Part shown: positions 26,008 to 34,583 of the stretch, one piece after another
How positions within the stretch are numbered: position 1 is the stretch's first letter
How the letters are laid out: every line of letters starts with the position of its first letter
DNA from: Roseiarcus sp963767245
GTDB taxonomy: Bacteria > Pseudomonadota > Alphaproteobacteria > Rhizobiales > Beijerinckiaceae
Assembly (NCBI GenBank): GCA_963767245.1
Contig: CAVYDG010000018.1
Location: forward strand, 1-64,000
DNA: 64,000 nucleotides
Direction of reading: 5' to 3'
Notes under the pieces: model-generated
What the model was told of the DNA's origin: nothing
Seen by the model: the letters and a program-made list of their open reading frames with translations, nothing else
Database searches by the model: none
Position numbers and translations under genes: made by a program

Positions 26008-26041
26008 ATTCCCGATCGGTCGCTGCGCGCCCGTCGGGAAT
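26008..26041. repeat. Short intergenic palindrome related to the GTCATnCCCGCG family
   Basis: ATTCCCGA and TCGGGAAT form perfect inverted arms 18 bases apart, followed by TGACAGTGGAATGAC. It lies between the convergent ABC ATPase and HAD genes and could fold in the transcript of both. Confidence 0.5.
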
Positions 26042-26057
26042 GACAGTGGAATGACGC

Positions 26058-26693
26058 TCAGGCCCCGAACAGCGGCAGGATATCCGTAAGCTGCGCGATC
26101 GTTCGGTCGCTGCCGACGAGGGCGGCTCCATCCGGTACGTAGCCGATCACGTAGAGCCCCGCCGCCCGCGCCGAACGGGCGCCCGCGCCGCTGTCCTCGA
26201 CCGCGACGATCGCTTGAGGGGGCAACGCAAAGCGGCGCGCCGCCTCACGATAGGGCGCTGGATCGGGCTTGCCGGCGATGACGTCGTCGAGACTTAGCGA
26301 GAACGCCATCATCCGGCGAATGCCGAGTGCGTCGAGATTGGCGTCAACAATTGCGCGGCCCGAATTCGACACGCAAGCCTGGGCAACGCCCTCCGTCGCC
26401 AGCGCGCGGACCGTTTCCACGGCGCCGGGGATGGCTGAGAGCGACGGCGCGTTGGCGATATAGAAGCGCTCGATTGCGGCGATCCAGGCCTTCCGGTCGA
26501 CTGTCTTCGGAAACCGCGGATTGAGAGCAGTCCAGACGTCACGCATGTGTATGCCGCGGAACGCTTCGTCGGGAAGATCAGAGAGATCGACCCCGAAGTC
26601 GACGCCGGTGTCGATCAGCGAGCGCTGGTGCAGGCCCTCGCTGTCTATGAGCGTGCCGTCGATATCCCAGGCGACCGCGCGAAAGGCGCTCAT
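26058..26693 (-). CDS. HAD family phosphatase
   Basis: A 211-residue HAD-IA hydrolase. The nucleophile motif is AWDIDGTLIDSEG, motif II is ACVSNSG, then GKPDPAPYREAARRF and the metal ligands in IVAVEDSGAGARSARAAGL. Such enzymes dephosphorylate sugar phosphates. Its start overlaps the FGGY kinase stop by four bases (ATGA), placing it in the same operon as kinase and BtpA protein; a sugar or polyol phosphate is the likely substrate. Confidence 0.9.
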   Translation of the reverse strand: MSAFRAVAWDIDGTLIDSEGLHQRSLIDTGVDFGVDLSDLPDEAFRGIHMRDVWTALNPRFPKTVDRKAWIAAIERFYIANAPSLSAIPGAVETVRALATEGVAQACVSNSGRAIVDANLDALGIRRMMAFSLSLDDVIAGKPDPAPYREAARRFALPPQAIVAVEDSGAGARSARAAGLYVIGYVPDGAALVGSDRTIAQLTDILPLFGA

Positions 26694-28192
26694 GACTGGC
26701 GGCGCCCGGCGAGGCGCGAATAGAGATCGCGATAGCGGCGATAGCCTTGGCGATAGGTCTCGGCGGACTCCCGCCTCGGCTCGATCCTGTCGGCGGGACG
26801 CACGAAGGCGGAGATCGCGGACCAGTCGGAGACGAGACCCGCGCCGATCGCCGCCGTCCAGGCGGCGCCGACGGAGGAGCCGGGATGACCGGCAAGCCGC
26901 TGAACCGGCCGTTGCAAGACGTCGGCGACGATCTGCATCCAGACGCGGCTCGCCGATCCGCCGTCGGAAACGATGAAGCGCTCGGTTCGATAGCCGATCT
27001 CGTTCATCACCTCGACATGATGCGCGATTGCGTAGGCGTAGGCCTCGAGCAGGGCCCGCCACAGGTGGCCGATGTCGTGGGCGAGCGTGAGCCCGTCGAA
27101 TGTCGCGCGCGCGCCGGCATCGTGGATCGGCGTCTTTTCGCCGAGAAAATAGGGCGTGATGATGAGCCCGTCGCTGCCGGCGGCCCGCGCATTGGCGAGA
27201 CGGTCGAGCCATCGATGGATCGAGACGCCTGCCTGGTTGGCGGCCTCAGCTTCGCCGGAAGCAAACTCGCGCGCGAACCAATTGAGCGCGGAGCCTCCGG
27301 TCGACATGCAGCCGTTGGGGACGAAGAGCCCGGGCTTCAGATGGTAGTCGAGGAAGAGGCGCGGGTCGGGCTTTACGTGGTCGGTTGCGGTCAGGATGTC
27401 GACCGAGCCGCCGAATTTGAGCAGAACGTCGCCGGGGCTGACGACGCCCGCGCCAAGCGCCGAGGCGATATGGTCCGCGGCGCCGCCGATGACCGGGGTT
27501 CCGGGCGCAAGCCCGCTCTCCGCCGCGCCCCGATTTGAGACGACGCCGAGAATCTCGTGCGAGGCGACCTTGCGAGGCACGGCCGCGCGCGGGACATGGG
27601 CGAGCGCAACCAGCGCATCGTCGATCGCGTGGGTCTTCAAATCGATAAACCCGGCTTCGAGCGCCCAGTTCTGCTCGACCGCGCGCTCAGCCGTGAGGCG
27701 CCAGTTGATATAGTCGTACGAGCCAAACACGGTGTCGATGCGGGCGAAGACCTCGGGCTCGTGGCGCTCGATCCAACGGAGCTTAGCCGCGACAAGCTGT
27801 TGATTGATTCCGTTGCCGGCCTTGGCAAGAAATGCCTTCTCGTCGATCTCGGCCCGAAGTTCGGCTACTTCGGCGCCGCAGCGCGCGTCGCTCTGCTGAA
27901 TGCTTGGACGAAGCAGGCGCCAGGAGGAATCGAGCAGCACGACCGCCGGCAGCATTCCGGTGACGCCGACGGCGGCGACATTCGCCGGCGAAGCGCCGCT
28001 CGAGCGCATGAGTTCACGCACGATCTCGCCGACGTTCGCCCACCATTGCTCCGGGTCTTCCTCCGCCCAGCCGACATGGTCGGATCGCAGCGCGACGGGC
28101 CGCGAGGCGAGCGCGAGCGTCTGATCTGGCGGGCGGATGAGGACCCCGATCGTGGAGGTGGTGCCGATGTCGAGGCCGAGAACGCAGCGCAT
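26690..28192 (-). CDS. FGGY family carbohydrate kinase
   Basis: A 500-residue sugar kinase. The phosphate-binding start CVLGLDIGTTSTIGVLI, the domain 1 segment AAVGVTGMLPAVVLLD, the C-terminal nucleotide domain GGSALNWFAREF and SDGGSASRVWMQIVADVLQR are all present. These resemble xylulokinase-like kinases of unknown specificity. It lies between BtpA/SgcQ and HAD genes opposite a sugar importer, so it probably phosphorylates the imported sugar or polyol. Confidence 0.9.
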   Translation of the reverse strand: MRCVLGLDIGTTSTIGVLIRPPDQTLALASRPVALRSDHVGWAEEDPEQWWANVGEIVRELMRSSGASPANVAAVGVTGMLPAVVLLDSSWRLLRPSIQQSDARCGAEVAELRAEIDEKAFLAKAGNGINQQLVAAKLRWIERHEPEVFARIDTVFGSYDYINWRLTAERAVEQNWALEAGFIDLKTHAIDDALVALAHVPRAAVPRKVASHEILGVVSNRGAAESGLAPGTPVIGGAADHIASALGAGVVSPGDVLLKFGGSVDILTATDHVKPDPRLFLDYHLKPGLFVPNGCMSTGGSALNWFAREFASGEAEAANQAGVSIHRWLDRLANARAAGSDGLIITPYFLGEKTPIHDAGARATFDGLTLAHDIGHLWRALLEAYAYAIAHHVEVMNEIGYRTERFIVSDGGSASRVWMQIVADVLQRPVQRLAGHPGSSVGAAWTAAIGAGLVSDWSAISAFVRPADRIEPRRESAETYRQGYRRYRDLYSRLAGRRQS

Positions 28193-28197
28193 GCCTG

Positions 28198-28277
28198 GTC
28201 ATACCCGCGCAAGCGGGTATCCAGACTCACGCCTGAATGCAGTGGGTGTCCTGGATTCCCGCGTTCGCGGGAATGAC
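28198..28277. repeat. Intergenic palindromic repeat (GTCATnCCCGCG family)
   Basis: The ends GTCATACCCGCGCAAGCGGG and CCCGCGTTCGCGGGAATGAC are inverted. The unit lies between the BtpA-like gene and the FGGY kinase within one operon and could affect the mRNA there. It is the same family as 16649-16702. Confidence 0.7.
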
Positions 28278-28296
28278 ACGTCGTTCCTGGCCGCGA

Positions 28297-29097
28297 TCAC
28301 CGAAGCTTCGCCACGACGTCCATGAACCGTTTCACCCGCTTGGCTTCGACCGGATTCCACGTCTGGCCGTCGACCTTGAAATGGGTGCCGATCACGACGC
28401 CGTCCGCGACGGCGAGGATATCGCGGACATTGTCGACGGTGACGCCGGTGTTGGCCAGGACCGGGACACTCCGAACGGCCTCGCGAACGCTCGTGAGATT
28501 GGATCGATCGACAGGCTCTCCCGTCAGCGGTCCGGACACCAGGATCGCATCGGCGAGCGAGGAGAACACCGCGCTTCTTGCACGCAGCGCGATCGGGCGC
28601 TCGTCGAGCGAATGGGCGAACTCGGCATTGATGTTGAAGAGGAGCTTCATGTCGTCGCGGCCGAGATGGCGGCGCAGCCGCAGCGCGCCCGCGGCGTCGG
28701 GGCGCCAGAGCCCCATATCGGAAGCGAAGACGCCGGTGAAGATCTCGCGCACGAAACTCGCTCCCGTCGCGGCGCCGATGGCGACGCTGGCGACCGGGTC
28801 CCAGAGATAGTTGACGCCAAACGGAACCTTGAGATGGGGCTTCGCGGCCTCGACCACCGCGGTCATCGCCGCGACGCCCTCCGGCGGCGCCTTGAAGAGG
28901 TACGGGCGATCGTTTTCGTTGCCGAACATAACCGCATCGACCCCGCCCGCCTGCAGATTGTCGATGTCTTTGATGACGCCCTCGATCAGCTTCGCGATTC
29001 CGCCATCCACGTCATAGAGCGGTGCGCCGGGCAGGGCGCCGATGTGGGCCATGGCGATGACGACTTTCGTCTTGTCGCCGAGGAAGTCGAAAACCAT
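28297..29097 (-). CDS. BtpA/SgcQ family TIM-barrel protein
   Basis: A 266-residue protein with VVIAMAHIGALPGAPLYDVD near the start, then QAGGVDAVMFGNENDRPYLF and GVNYLWDPVASVAIG. The final barrel strands ADAILVSGPLTGEP and VLANTGVTVDNVRDILAVAD are typical of BtpA/SgcQ proteins. BtpA was described as a photosystem I assembly factor; SgcQ-type members occur in carbohydrate operons with unknown chemistry. The location next to a sugar kinase favours the latter. GAGGA precedes ATG 29097. Confidence 0.85.
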   Translation of the reverse strand: MVFDFLGDKTKVVIAMAHIGALPGAPLYDVDGGIAKLIEGVIKDIDNLQAGGVDAVMFGNENDRPYLFKAPPEGVAAMTAVVEAAKPHLKVPFGVNYLWDPVASVAIGAATGASFVREIFTGVFASDMGLWRPDAAGALRLRRHLGRDDMKLLFNINAEFAHSLDERPIALRARSAVFSSLADAILVSGPLTGEPVDRSNLTSVREAVRSVPVLANTGVTVDNVRDILAVADGVVIGTHFKVDGQTWNPVEAKRVKRFMDVVAKLR

Positions 29098-29192
29098 GGA
29101 TAGAGTCCTCGGGCGCGAAAGCTGCTTGTCGGCGCGCATGATGACGTCGCCGGACTTGCGCGAAGCGGGCAACCTAACGTCGAGATCGGCAT

Positions 29193-29236
29193 TATCAAAA
29201 CAAGAAGTGGTTTCGCGGCTTTCGATTTTTTTGATA
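29193..29236. promoter_or_regulatory. Inverted repeat in a divergent promoter region
   Basis: TATCAAAA (29193-29200) and TTTTGATA (29229-29236) are perfect inverted arms between the divergent BtpA-like and SDR genes, in the only AT-rich part of this spacer. It could be an operator shared by both directions. The binding protein is unknown. Confidence 0.4.
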
Positions 29237-29265
29237 TGGGTCGCCTCCCAGGCTCGGGAGGGACG

Positions 29266-30057
29266 ATGCCGGCAGCCGCTCCACCTTATTCCGAACTCAT
29301 TGGCCGGCGCGCCTTCGTTACTGGCGGCGCGTACGGCATCGGGCGCGCCATCGCCGCCGCGCTCGCTCGATGCGGCGTGAAGCCCGCGATCGGCGATATC
29401 GATCTCGAGGCCGCCCGACGGACGGCGCACGAAATCGGCGCTGGCGCGGTTGCGGTAGCGGTCGACGTGCGCGAGCGCCCGTCGGTCGAGCGCGCATTCG
29501 CCGAGGCGCTCGAACGTTTGGGCGGCTGCGACATCCTCATCGCCAACGCCGGCGTATCGACCATGCAGCATGCGCTCGAGTTGACCGACGCCGACTGGGA
29601 CTTCAACTTCGCGGTTAACGCGCGGGGCGTGTTCCTCGCCAACCAGATCGCCGCCCGGCATTTCGTCGCTCAAGGCTCGGGCTGTATCGTCAATACCGCT
29701 TCGCTCGCCGCCAAGGTCGGCGCGCCGCTGCTCGCTCATTATTCCGCGTCGAAATTTGCCGTGCTCGGCTGGACGCAGGCTTTGGCTCGCGAACTGGCGC
29801 CGCGCGGCATCCGCGTCAACGCAATATGCCCAGGCTTCGTCAAAACGGGCATGCAGGCGCGCGAGATCGAATGGGAGGCCCGCCTGCGCGAGGTCTCGCC
29901 GGAGCGGGTCGTCGACGAGTATGTCGCCCAGACGCCGCTCGGGCGTCTCGAATTGCCGGAGGACGTCGCCGACGTCGTCGTTTTCCTGTGCTCGGACCAG
30001 GCGCGATTCATGACCGGGCAGGGCGTCAACGTCACCGGCGGCGTCTATATGACATGA
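29266..30057 (+). CDS. SDR family oxidoreductase
   Basis: A short-chain dehydrogenase of 263 residues. It has FVTGGAYGIGRAIAAALA (cofactor site), IANAGVS, the catalytic Ser in NTASLAAKVG and YSASKFA (Tyr, Lys), and the end GQGVNVTGGVYMT. ATG 29266 has GGGAGGG just before it, whereas the upstream ATG 29236 has no ribosome-binding site. It is divergent from the kinase/BtpA operon and opposite the sugar importer, so a polyol or sugar is a plausible substrate. Confidence 0.9.
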   Translation: MPAAAPPYSELIGRRAFVTGGAYGIGRAIAAALARCGVKPAIGDIDLEAARRTAHEIGAGAVAVAVDVRERPSVERAFAEALERLGGCDILIANAGVSTMQHALELTDADWDFNFAVNARGVFLANQIAARHFVAQGSGCIVNTASLAAKVGAPLLAHYSASKFAVLGWTQALARELAPRGIRVNAICPGFVKTGMQAREIEWEARLREVSPERVVDEYVAQTPLGRLELPEDVADVVVFLCSDQARFMTGQGVNVTGGVYMT

Positions 30058-30100
30058 GGACGCCGCCGGGGGCCGGCGAGATCGCAACGTCGTTCTGAGC

Positions 30101-31387
30101 TCACTTCGCCGGCGCCGTTTCCGGCAGAGTTATCAGAATCGGCAGCACCAGGACGGCCACCACCGCGATCATGGCCCCCGGGACCAGCGCCCAGCCGGTC
30201 CGTTCAGTCAGTACCTGGGCGACATAGGGCGTGAGGCCGCCGAAGATGGCGGTCGCCGTGGTCGCCCCCAGGGCCAAGCCGCTGATGCGGCCTTCCCCGG
30301 GAAATTGCTCGGCGGTCGTTATGGCGCCGACGGCGCTGGCCCCGCCGGCGACACAGGCGAGAATCACGGCCCCGAACAAGGCGTATGAGGGCGCGCCGCT
30401 CGCCATCAGATAAAATAGCGCGATCGGCAGGATCGCGCCGCAAAAGCTCAAGAATATCAGGACGGGTTTGCGGCCGAGCCGGTCCGACAACGCTCCGGCA
30501 AAGGGCGTGACAAGGATGACCGCGACCGCCGCGGCCGTGGAAAGCCGAAGCGAGTCGCTTTCATCGAGCTTTCCCACGGAAACCAGGAATGTCGGAACAT
30601 AGGTGATCCCGACATAGTATGTGATCGACCCCAAGGCGGAGATGGCGAAGGCTCGCAGGATGCCGGCGCGCTGGGTGGCGAGCGCGTACAGCAGCGGGCT
30701 TTGAGGCACGGTCCCGCTTGCCTTCTGCCTTTCGAAGTCCGGCGACTCCTGCATTGTCGTACGGGCGATCCACACGCTTGCCGCGAGTACCGCGCCGACG
30801 AAGAAGGGGATGCGCCATCCCCACGAGTCCAGATTTGCAGCGCTCATCGAATTGACGGTCAGCAACGAGACGCCGACCGCGAAAAGTCCACCGATTTCGC
30901 TGGAGCCCGAGGCCAGCGACGTGATCAAGCCGCGCTTGTTGCGAGGCGCGCCTTCGAGCAAATAGGCGACGACCGCGATGTACTCGCCGCCTACCGAAAA
31001 CCCCATGACGCAACGGAGGAGGAAAAGAAGCCAGCCGGCTGCGGCGCCGACTTGAGCGTGAGTTGGCAGCAACGCGGTTCCGAGCATCGTCAGGGTCATG
31101 AGCGCCACGGACAGGAGCATCGTCTGTCGGCGCCCAAACCGGTCCCCGATATGGCCAAAGACGAAGCCGCCGAGCGGGCGCACCAGATAGGCAATTGCGA
31201 ATGCGCCCAGAGTGGTGCTCACCGCTGCGTTGCCGCCGCTGCCGAAAAAGACCCGTGAGATCACGGTGGCGAAGTAGAGGTAGAGGGTGAAGTCATACCA
31301 TTCCACGACCGTCGAAAACGCCGCGACTGCAATCGAGGCGCGAGTCACGCTTCTCTGCCGGCGACCGGAGTCGATCGAGCCGGGCAC
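30101..31387 (-). CDS. MFS transporter, metabolite:H+ symporter type
   Basis: About 428 residues with twelve membrane segments. The start AFSTVVEWYDFTLYLYFATV, the loop signature GHIGDRFGRRQTMLLSVALM, and RCVMGFSVGGEYIAVVAYLL are typical of the MHS (ProP-like) branch that imports zwitterions, carboxylates or related compounds with protons. GTG 31387 with GAGG upstream is chosen; a later GTG at 31348 is possible. It follows the gamma-glutamyltranspeptidase gene by 26 bases and may take up the released product. Confidence 0.87.
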   Translation of the reverse strand: MPGSIDSGRRQRSVTRASIAVAAFSTVVEWYDFTLYLYFATVISRVFFGSGGNAAVSTTLGAFAIAYLVRPLGGFVFGHIGDRFGRRQTMLLSVALMTLTMLGTALLPTHAQVGAAAGWLLFLLRCVMGFSVGGEYIAVVAYLLEGAPRNKRGLITSLASGSSEIGGLFAVGVSLLTVNSMSAANLDSWGWRIPFFVGAVLAASVWIARTTMQESPDFERQKASGTVPQSPLLYALATQRAGILRAFAISALGSITYYVGITYVPTFLVSVGKLDESDSLRLSTAAAVAVILVTPFAGALSDRLGRKPVLIFLSFCGAILPIALFYLMASGAPSYALFGAVILACVAGGASAVGAITTAEQFPGEGRISGLALGATTATAIFGGLTPYVAQVLTERTGWALVPGAMIAVVAVLVLPILITLPETAPAK

Positions 31388-31413
31388 GCCGACCTCAAAT
31401 GATGATGGCTGGG

Positions 31414-33011
31414 TCAATAGCCGAGCGCCGCCCCGTCCTTGCGCGGATCCGAGCCGCCGATGAGGACGCCGCGCTCCGTGTCGATGGCGATCGCCTGGCC
31501 GCCGCCGAGCGGCCGGGCGACTTCCGTCAGTTTGTGACCAAGCGCGACAAGCCGCTCGCGCAAGGCCGGCGTTACCCGCCGCTCGACCTCGACCTCGCCC
31601 ATGTATGGGCAGACGCGGGGAAACTCGATGGCTTGCTGGATGTCCATTCCGTATTCCAGCGCGTTGGTGAGGAGCCAGGTCTGGCCCATCGGCTGGTAGT
31701 GCTCGCCCATCACGCCAAAGCACATCGCCGGCCGGCCGTCCCGCGTCGCCATCCCGGGCATGATGGTGTGCGCGGGGCGGGCGTTGGGGCTGAGGCTGTT
31801 CGGATGGCCGCGCTCGAAGGAGAAGCACAAGCCGCGATTCTGCATCAGCACCCCGGAGCGCTCGGCGAGGATGCCGCTGCCCATGGTCTGATAGATCGAG
31901 TTGATGAGGCTGCAGGCATTGCCGTCGCGGTCGACGACCGACAGCGTGACGGTGTCGCCGTTGGCGGCGAGCGCGCTCTCTCCCGGCGGCGGGAGAGTAG
32001 GAAGGGAGCGGTCGTCATCGATGAGCCTCGCGAGGGCGGCGAGGTAGTCGGGCGCGATGAGCCGGCTGACCGGCGTTTCGCGTCGGCGCGGGTCGGCGAC
32101 GAAGGCGTCGCGGTCACGGTAGGCGAGGCGCGCGGCCTCGATATGCCGGTGGTGTCGCGTCGCGCCCTCGGGTCCATCGGGGGCGGGGCCCAGCTTTTCA
32201 AGCTCGCCAAGAATCATCAGCGCGACAATGCCCGGCCCGTTCGGCGGGCACTGCCAGACGTCGAGGCCCCGCCAGTTGAGGTGGATCGGCTCGACGAACT
32301 CGGCGCCGAAGCGGCCGTTGGCGAAATCCTCTTCCGTCTGCACGCCGCCTGCGCTCTTAAGCGTCGCAGCCATGTCGGCCGCGACTGGCCCGGCATAGAA
32401 GGCGTCCGCGCCTCGCGCGGCGATCGCGCGCAGCGTGCCGGCGAGCGCCGTCTGGACGAAAATGTCGCCCTCCCCGGCGCCCGGCCGCCGGGGAGAAAGA
32501 GTTTGTTGCCGGCGCGGCTGAGCTTCTCGACCTGCAACGACCAGTCCCACGCCACCCGCGAGTGCACCGGAAAGCCCTGTTCGGCGCAGCGGATCGCCGG
32601 CTGCAGCAATTCGTCGAAGCCCTTGGTCCCATGGGCGTCGAGCAGCAACTGCCAGCCGGAAACTGCGCCGGGGATGGTGACGGCGTGCGGCGAGGTATGA
32701 TCGCGCGCCGCTGGACCCGCGGCTTCGATCGCATCGATCGAGGCGGCGGCGGCGGAATGGCCGGAGCCGTTGACCGCGACGACCTTGCCGCCGCCCGCCG
32801 GGGCGTAAAGGCAGAAGCAGTCGCCGCCGATTCCGGTCGACTGAGGCTCGACGACCGCGAGCACGGCGCAGGCGGCGACTGCGGCGTCGACGGCGTTGCC
32901 TCCGGCGCGCAGGACCTCGATCGCGGTCAGCGAGGCGATCGGCATCGAGGTCGCGGCCATGCCGTTCGTGGCATAGACCGGGCTGCGTCCGTTCCGATGG
33001 AAATCCCGCAA
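31414..33011 (-). pseudogene. Gamma-glutamyltranspeptidase family protein, frameshifted
   Basis: An Ntn hydrolase that cleaves gamma-glutamyl or related amide bonds. The first frame gives AIEVLRAGGNAVDAAVAACA and STGIGGDCFCLYA, up to LFLPGGRAPG. Near 32483 one G is missing from a G run, and the second frame continues with GEGDIFVQTALAGTLRAIAA, RFGAEFVEPI and the autocleavage site region NGDTVTLSVVDRDGNACSLI. The end holds GGGQAIAIDTERGVLIGGSD. Joined length is about 532 residues, normal for the family. No clear signal peptide is seen, so a cytoplasmic relative is possible. Confidence 0.85.
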
Positions 33012-33163
33012 CAGGCCCTCCGCTTTGGCTGGCGTGGAATCAAGCCTACGATGTCAGCATAAAGGTTCAAGCCGGTTCACATGCAGCTTTGCAACATGTG
33101 CCGCGAGCCGGCGCGATTTGCACGAATCTTGCGTCCGTGGCCCTTGGCATTGGAGACGAGGCG

Positions 33164-34570
33164 ATGGAATTTGATCTCATCATTCGCGGAGGAACCGTCG
33201 TCACCGCCGCGGATGTCGGCAAATGCGACGTCGGCGTCAAGGACGGCCGGATCGTCGCCTTGGCCGACAGCCTGCCGCGCGCCGCCTCCGAGATCGACGC
33301 TTCGGGCCTCCTGGTCCTCCCCGGCGGCATCGACAGCCACGTCCATTTCGACCAGCCGATGGGTCCGGGGATCGTGATGGCGGACGGCTTCGAGAGCGGC
33401 ACCCGCAGCGCCGCGGCGGGCGGCAACACCACCGTGCTGTCGTTCGCCCTCCAGCCGCGCGGCCAATCGCTGCGCCAGAGCGTCGAGGATTACCACAAGA
33501 AGGCGAGGGGCCAGAGCTACGTCGACTATGGATTCCACCTCATCGTCACCGATCCGACGCCGGCGGTGCTGGGCCAGGAACTCCCCGCGCTGGTGAGCTC
33601 GGGCTACCCATCGTTCAAGGTCTTCATGACCTATGACGATCTGGTTTTGACCGACCGGCAATTGCTCGAGGTGTTCAGCGTCGCGCGCGAGCACGGCGCG
33701 TTGGTGATGGTCCATGCGGAAGGCTACGACCAGATCAAGTTCATGACCGATCGGCTCGAGCGCGAGGGCAAGACGCATTCCTATTACCATGCGGAATCAC
33801 GCCCCGAGCTGGTCGAGCGGGAGGCGACCCATCGGGCGATCTCGCATGCCGAATTGATCGGCATCCCGATCATGATCGTCCACGTGTCCGGCCGCGAGGC
33901 GATGGAGCAGATCGAGTGGGCGCGGGGCAGGGGCATGAAAATCTACGCCGAAACCTGCCCGCAATATCTGGTGCTGACCGCCGAGGATCTCAAAGGCCTC
34001 AACATGGATACAAGCGGGGCGAAATACGTCTGCTCGCCGCCGCCGCGCGACCGCGCGTCGCAGAAGGCGATCTGGCGCGGGCTCATCGGTGGCGTGTTTC
34101 AGACCTTCTCCTCCGACCATTGCCCGTTCCGGTTCGACGACGAGGCCGGCAAGATGCACCCGAAGGCGCGGACCTCGTTCCGCTGGGTGCCGAACGGCAT
34201 TCCGGGCGTCGCCGCGCGGTTGCCGATCCTGTTCTCGGAGGGGGTCAAGAAAGGGCGCATCTCGCTCACCGAGTTCGTCGCCCTCACTTCGACCAACCAC
34301 GCCAAGATGTATGGGCTCTATCCGCGCAAGGGTTCGATCATGGTGGGCGCCGACGCCGACATCGTGCTTTGGGACGCCGACAGGAAGGTGACGCTGACCC
34401 ACGAGCTCATGCAGCACGGCAGCGACTACACCCCTTACGAAGGCATGGAGGTGACCGGCTGGCCGGTGAAGACGCTGCTTCGCGGCAAGGTGGTCGCCGA
34501 CGACGGACGCGTCGTTGGAAAGCCGGGATACGGCCAGTTCCTGCCGCGCGAGACGACCCGGCGCGCGTAA
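33164..34570 (+). CDS. hydA: Dihydropyrimidinase/hydantoinase
   Basis: A 468-residue amidohydrolase opening 5,6-dihydropyrimidine or hydantoin rings. Metal ligands are in GGIDSHVHFDQPMG. The carboxylated lysine is in YPSFKVFMTYDD, and metal or substrate residues are in HAEGYDQ, VHVSGREAM and SSDHCPF. The C-terminus has the usual LRGKVVADDGRVVGKPGYGQ. GGAGACGAGG lies just before ATG 33164. The gene is divergent from the gamma-glutamyltranspeptidase. Confidence 0.92.
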   Translation: MEFDLIIRGGTVVTAADVGKCDVGVKDGRIVALADSLPRAASEIDASGLLVLPGGIDSHVHFDQPMGPGIVMADGFESGTRSAAAGGNTTVLSFALQPRGQSLRQSVEDYHKKARGQSYVDYGFHLIVTDPTPAVLGQELPALVSSGYPSFKVFMTYDDLVLTDRQLLEVFSVAREHGALVMVHAEGYDQIKFMTDRLEREGKTHSYYHAESRPELVEREATHRAISHAELIGIPIMIVHVSGREAMEQIEWARGRGMKIYAETCPQYLVLTAEDLKGLNMDTSGAKYVCSPPPRDRASQKAIWRGLIGGVFQTFSSDHCPFRFDDEAGKMHPKARTSFRWVPNGIPGVAARLPILFSEGVKKGRISLTEFVALTSTNHAKMYGLYPRKGSIMVGADADIVLWDADRKVTLTHELMQHGSDYTPYEGMEVTGWPVKTLLRGKVVADDGRVVGKPGYGQFLPRETTRRA

Positions 34571-34583
34571 GGCGCGCCTTCGC

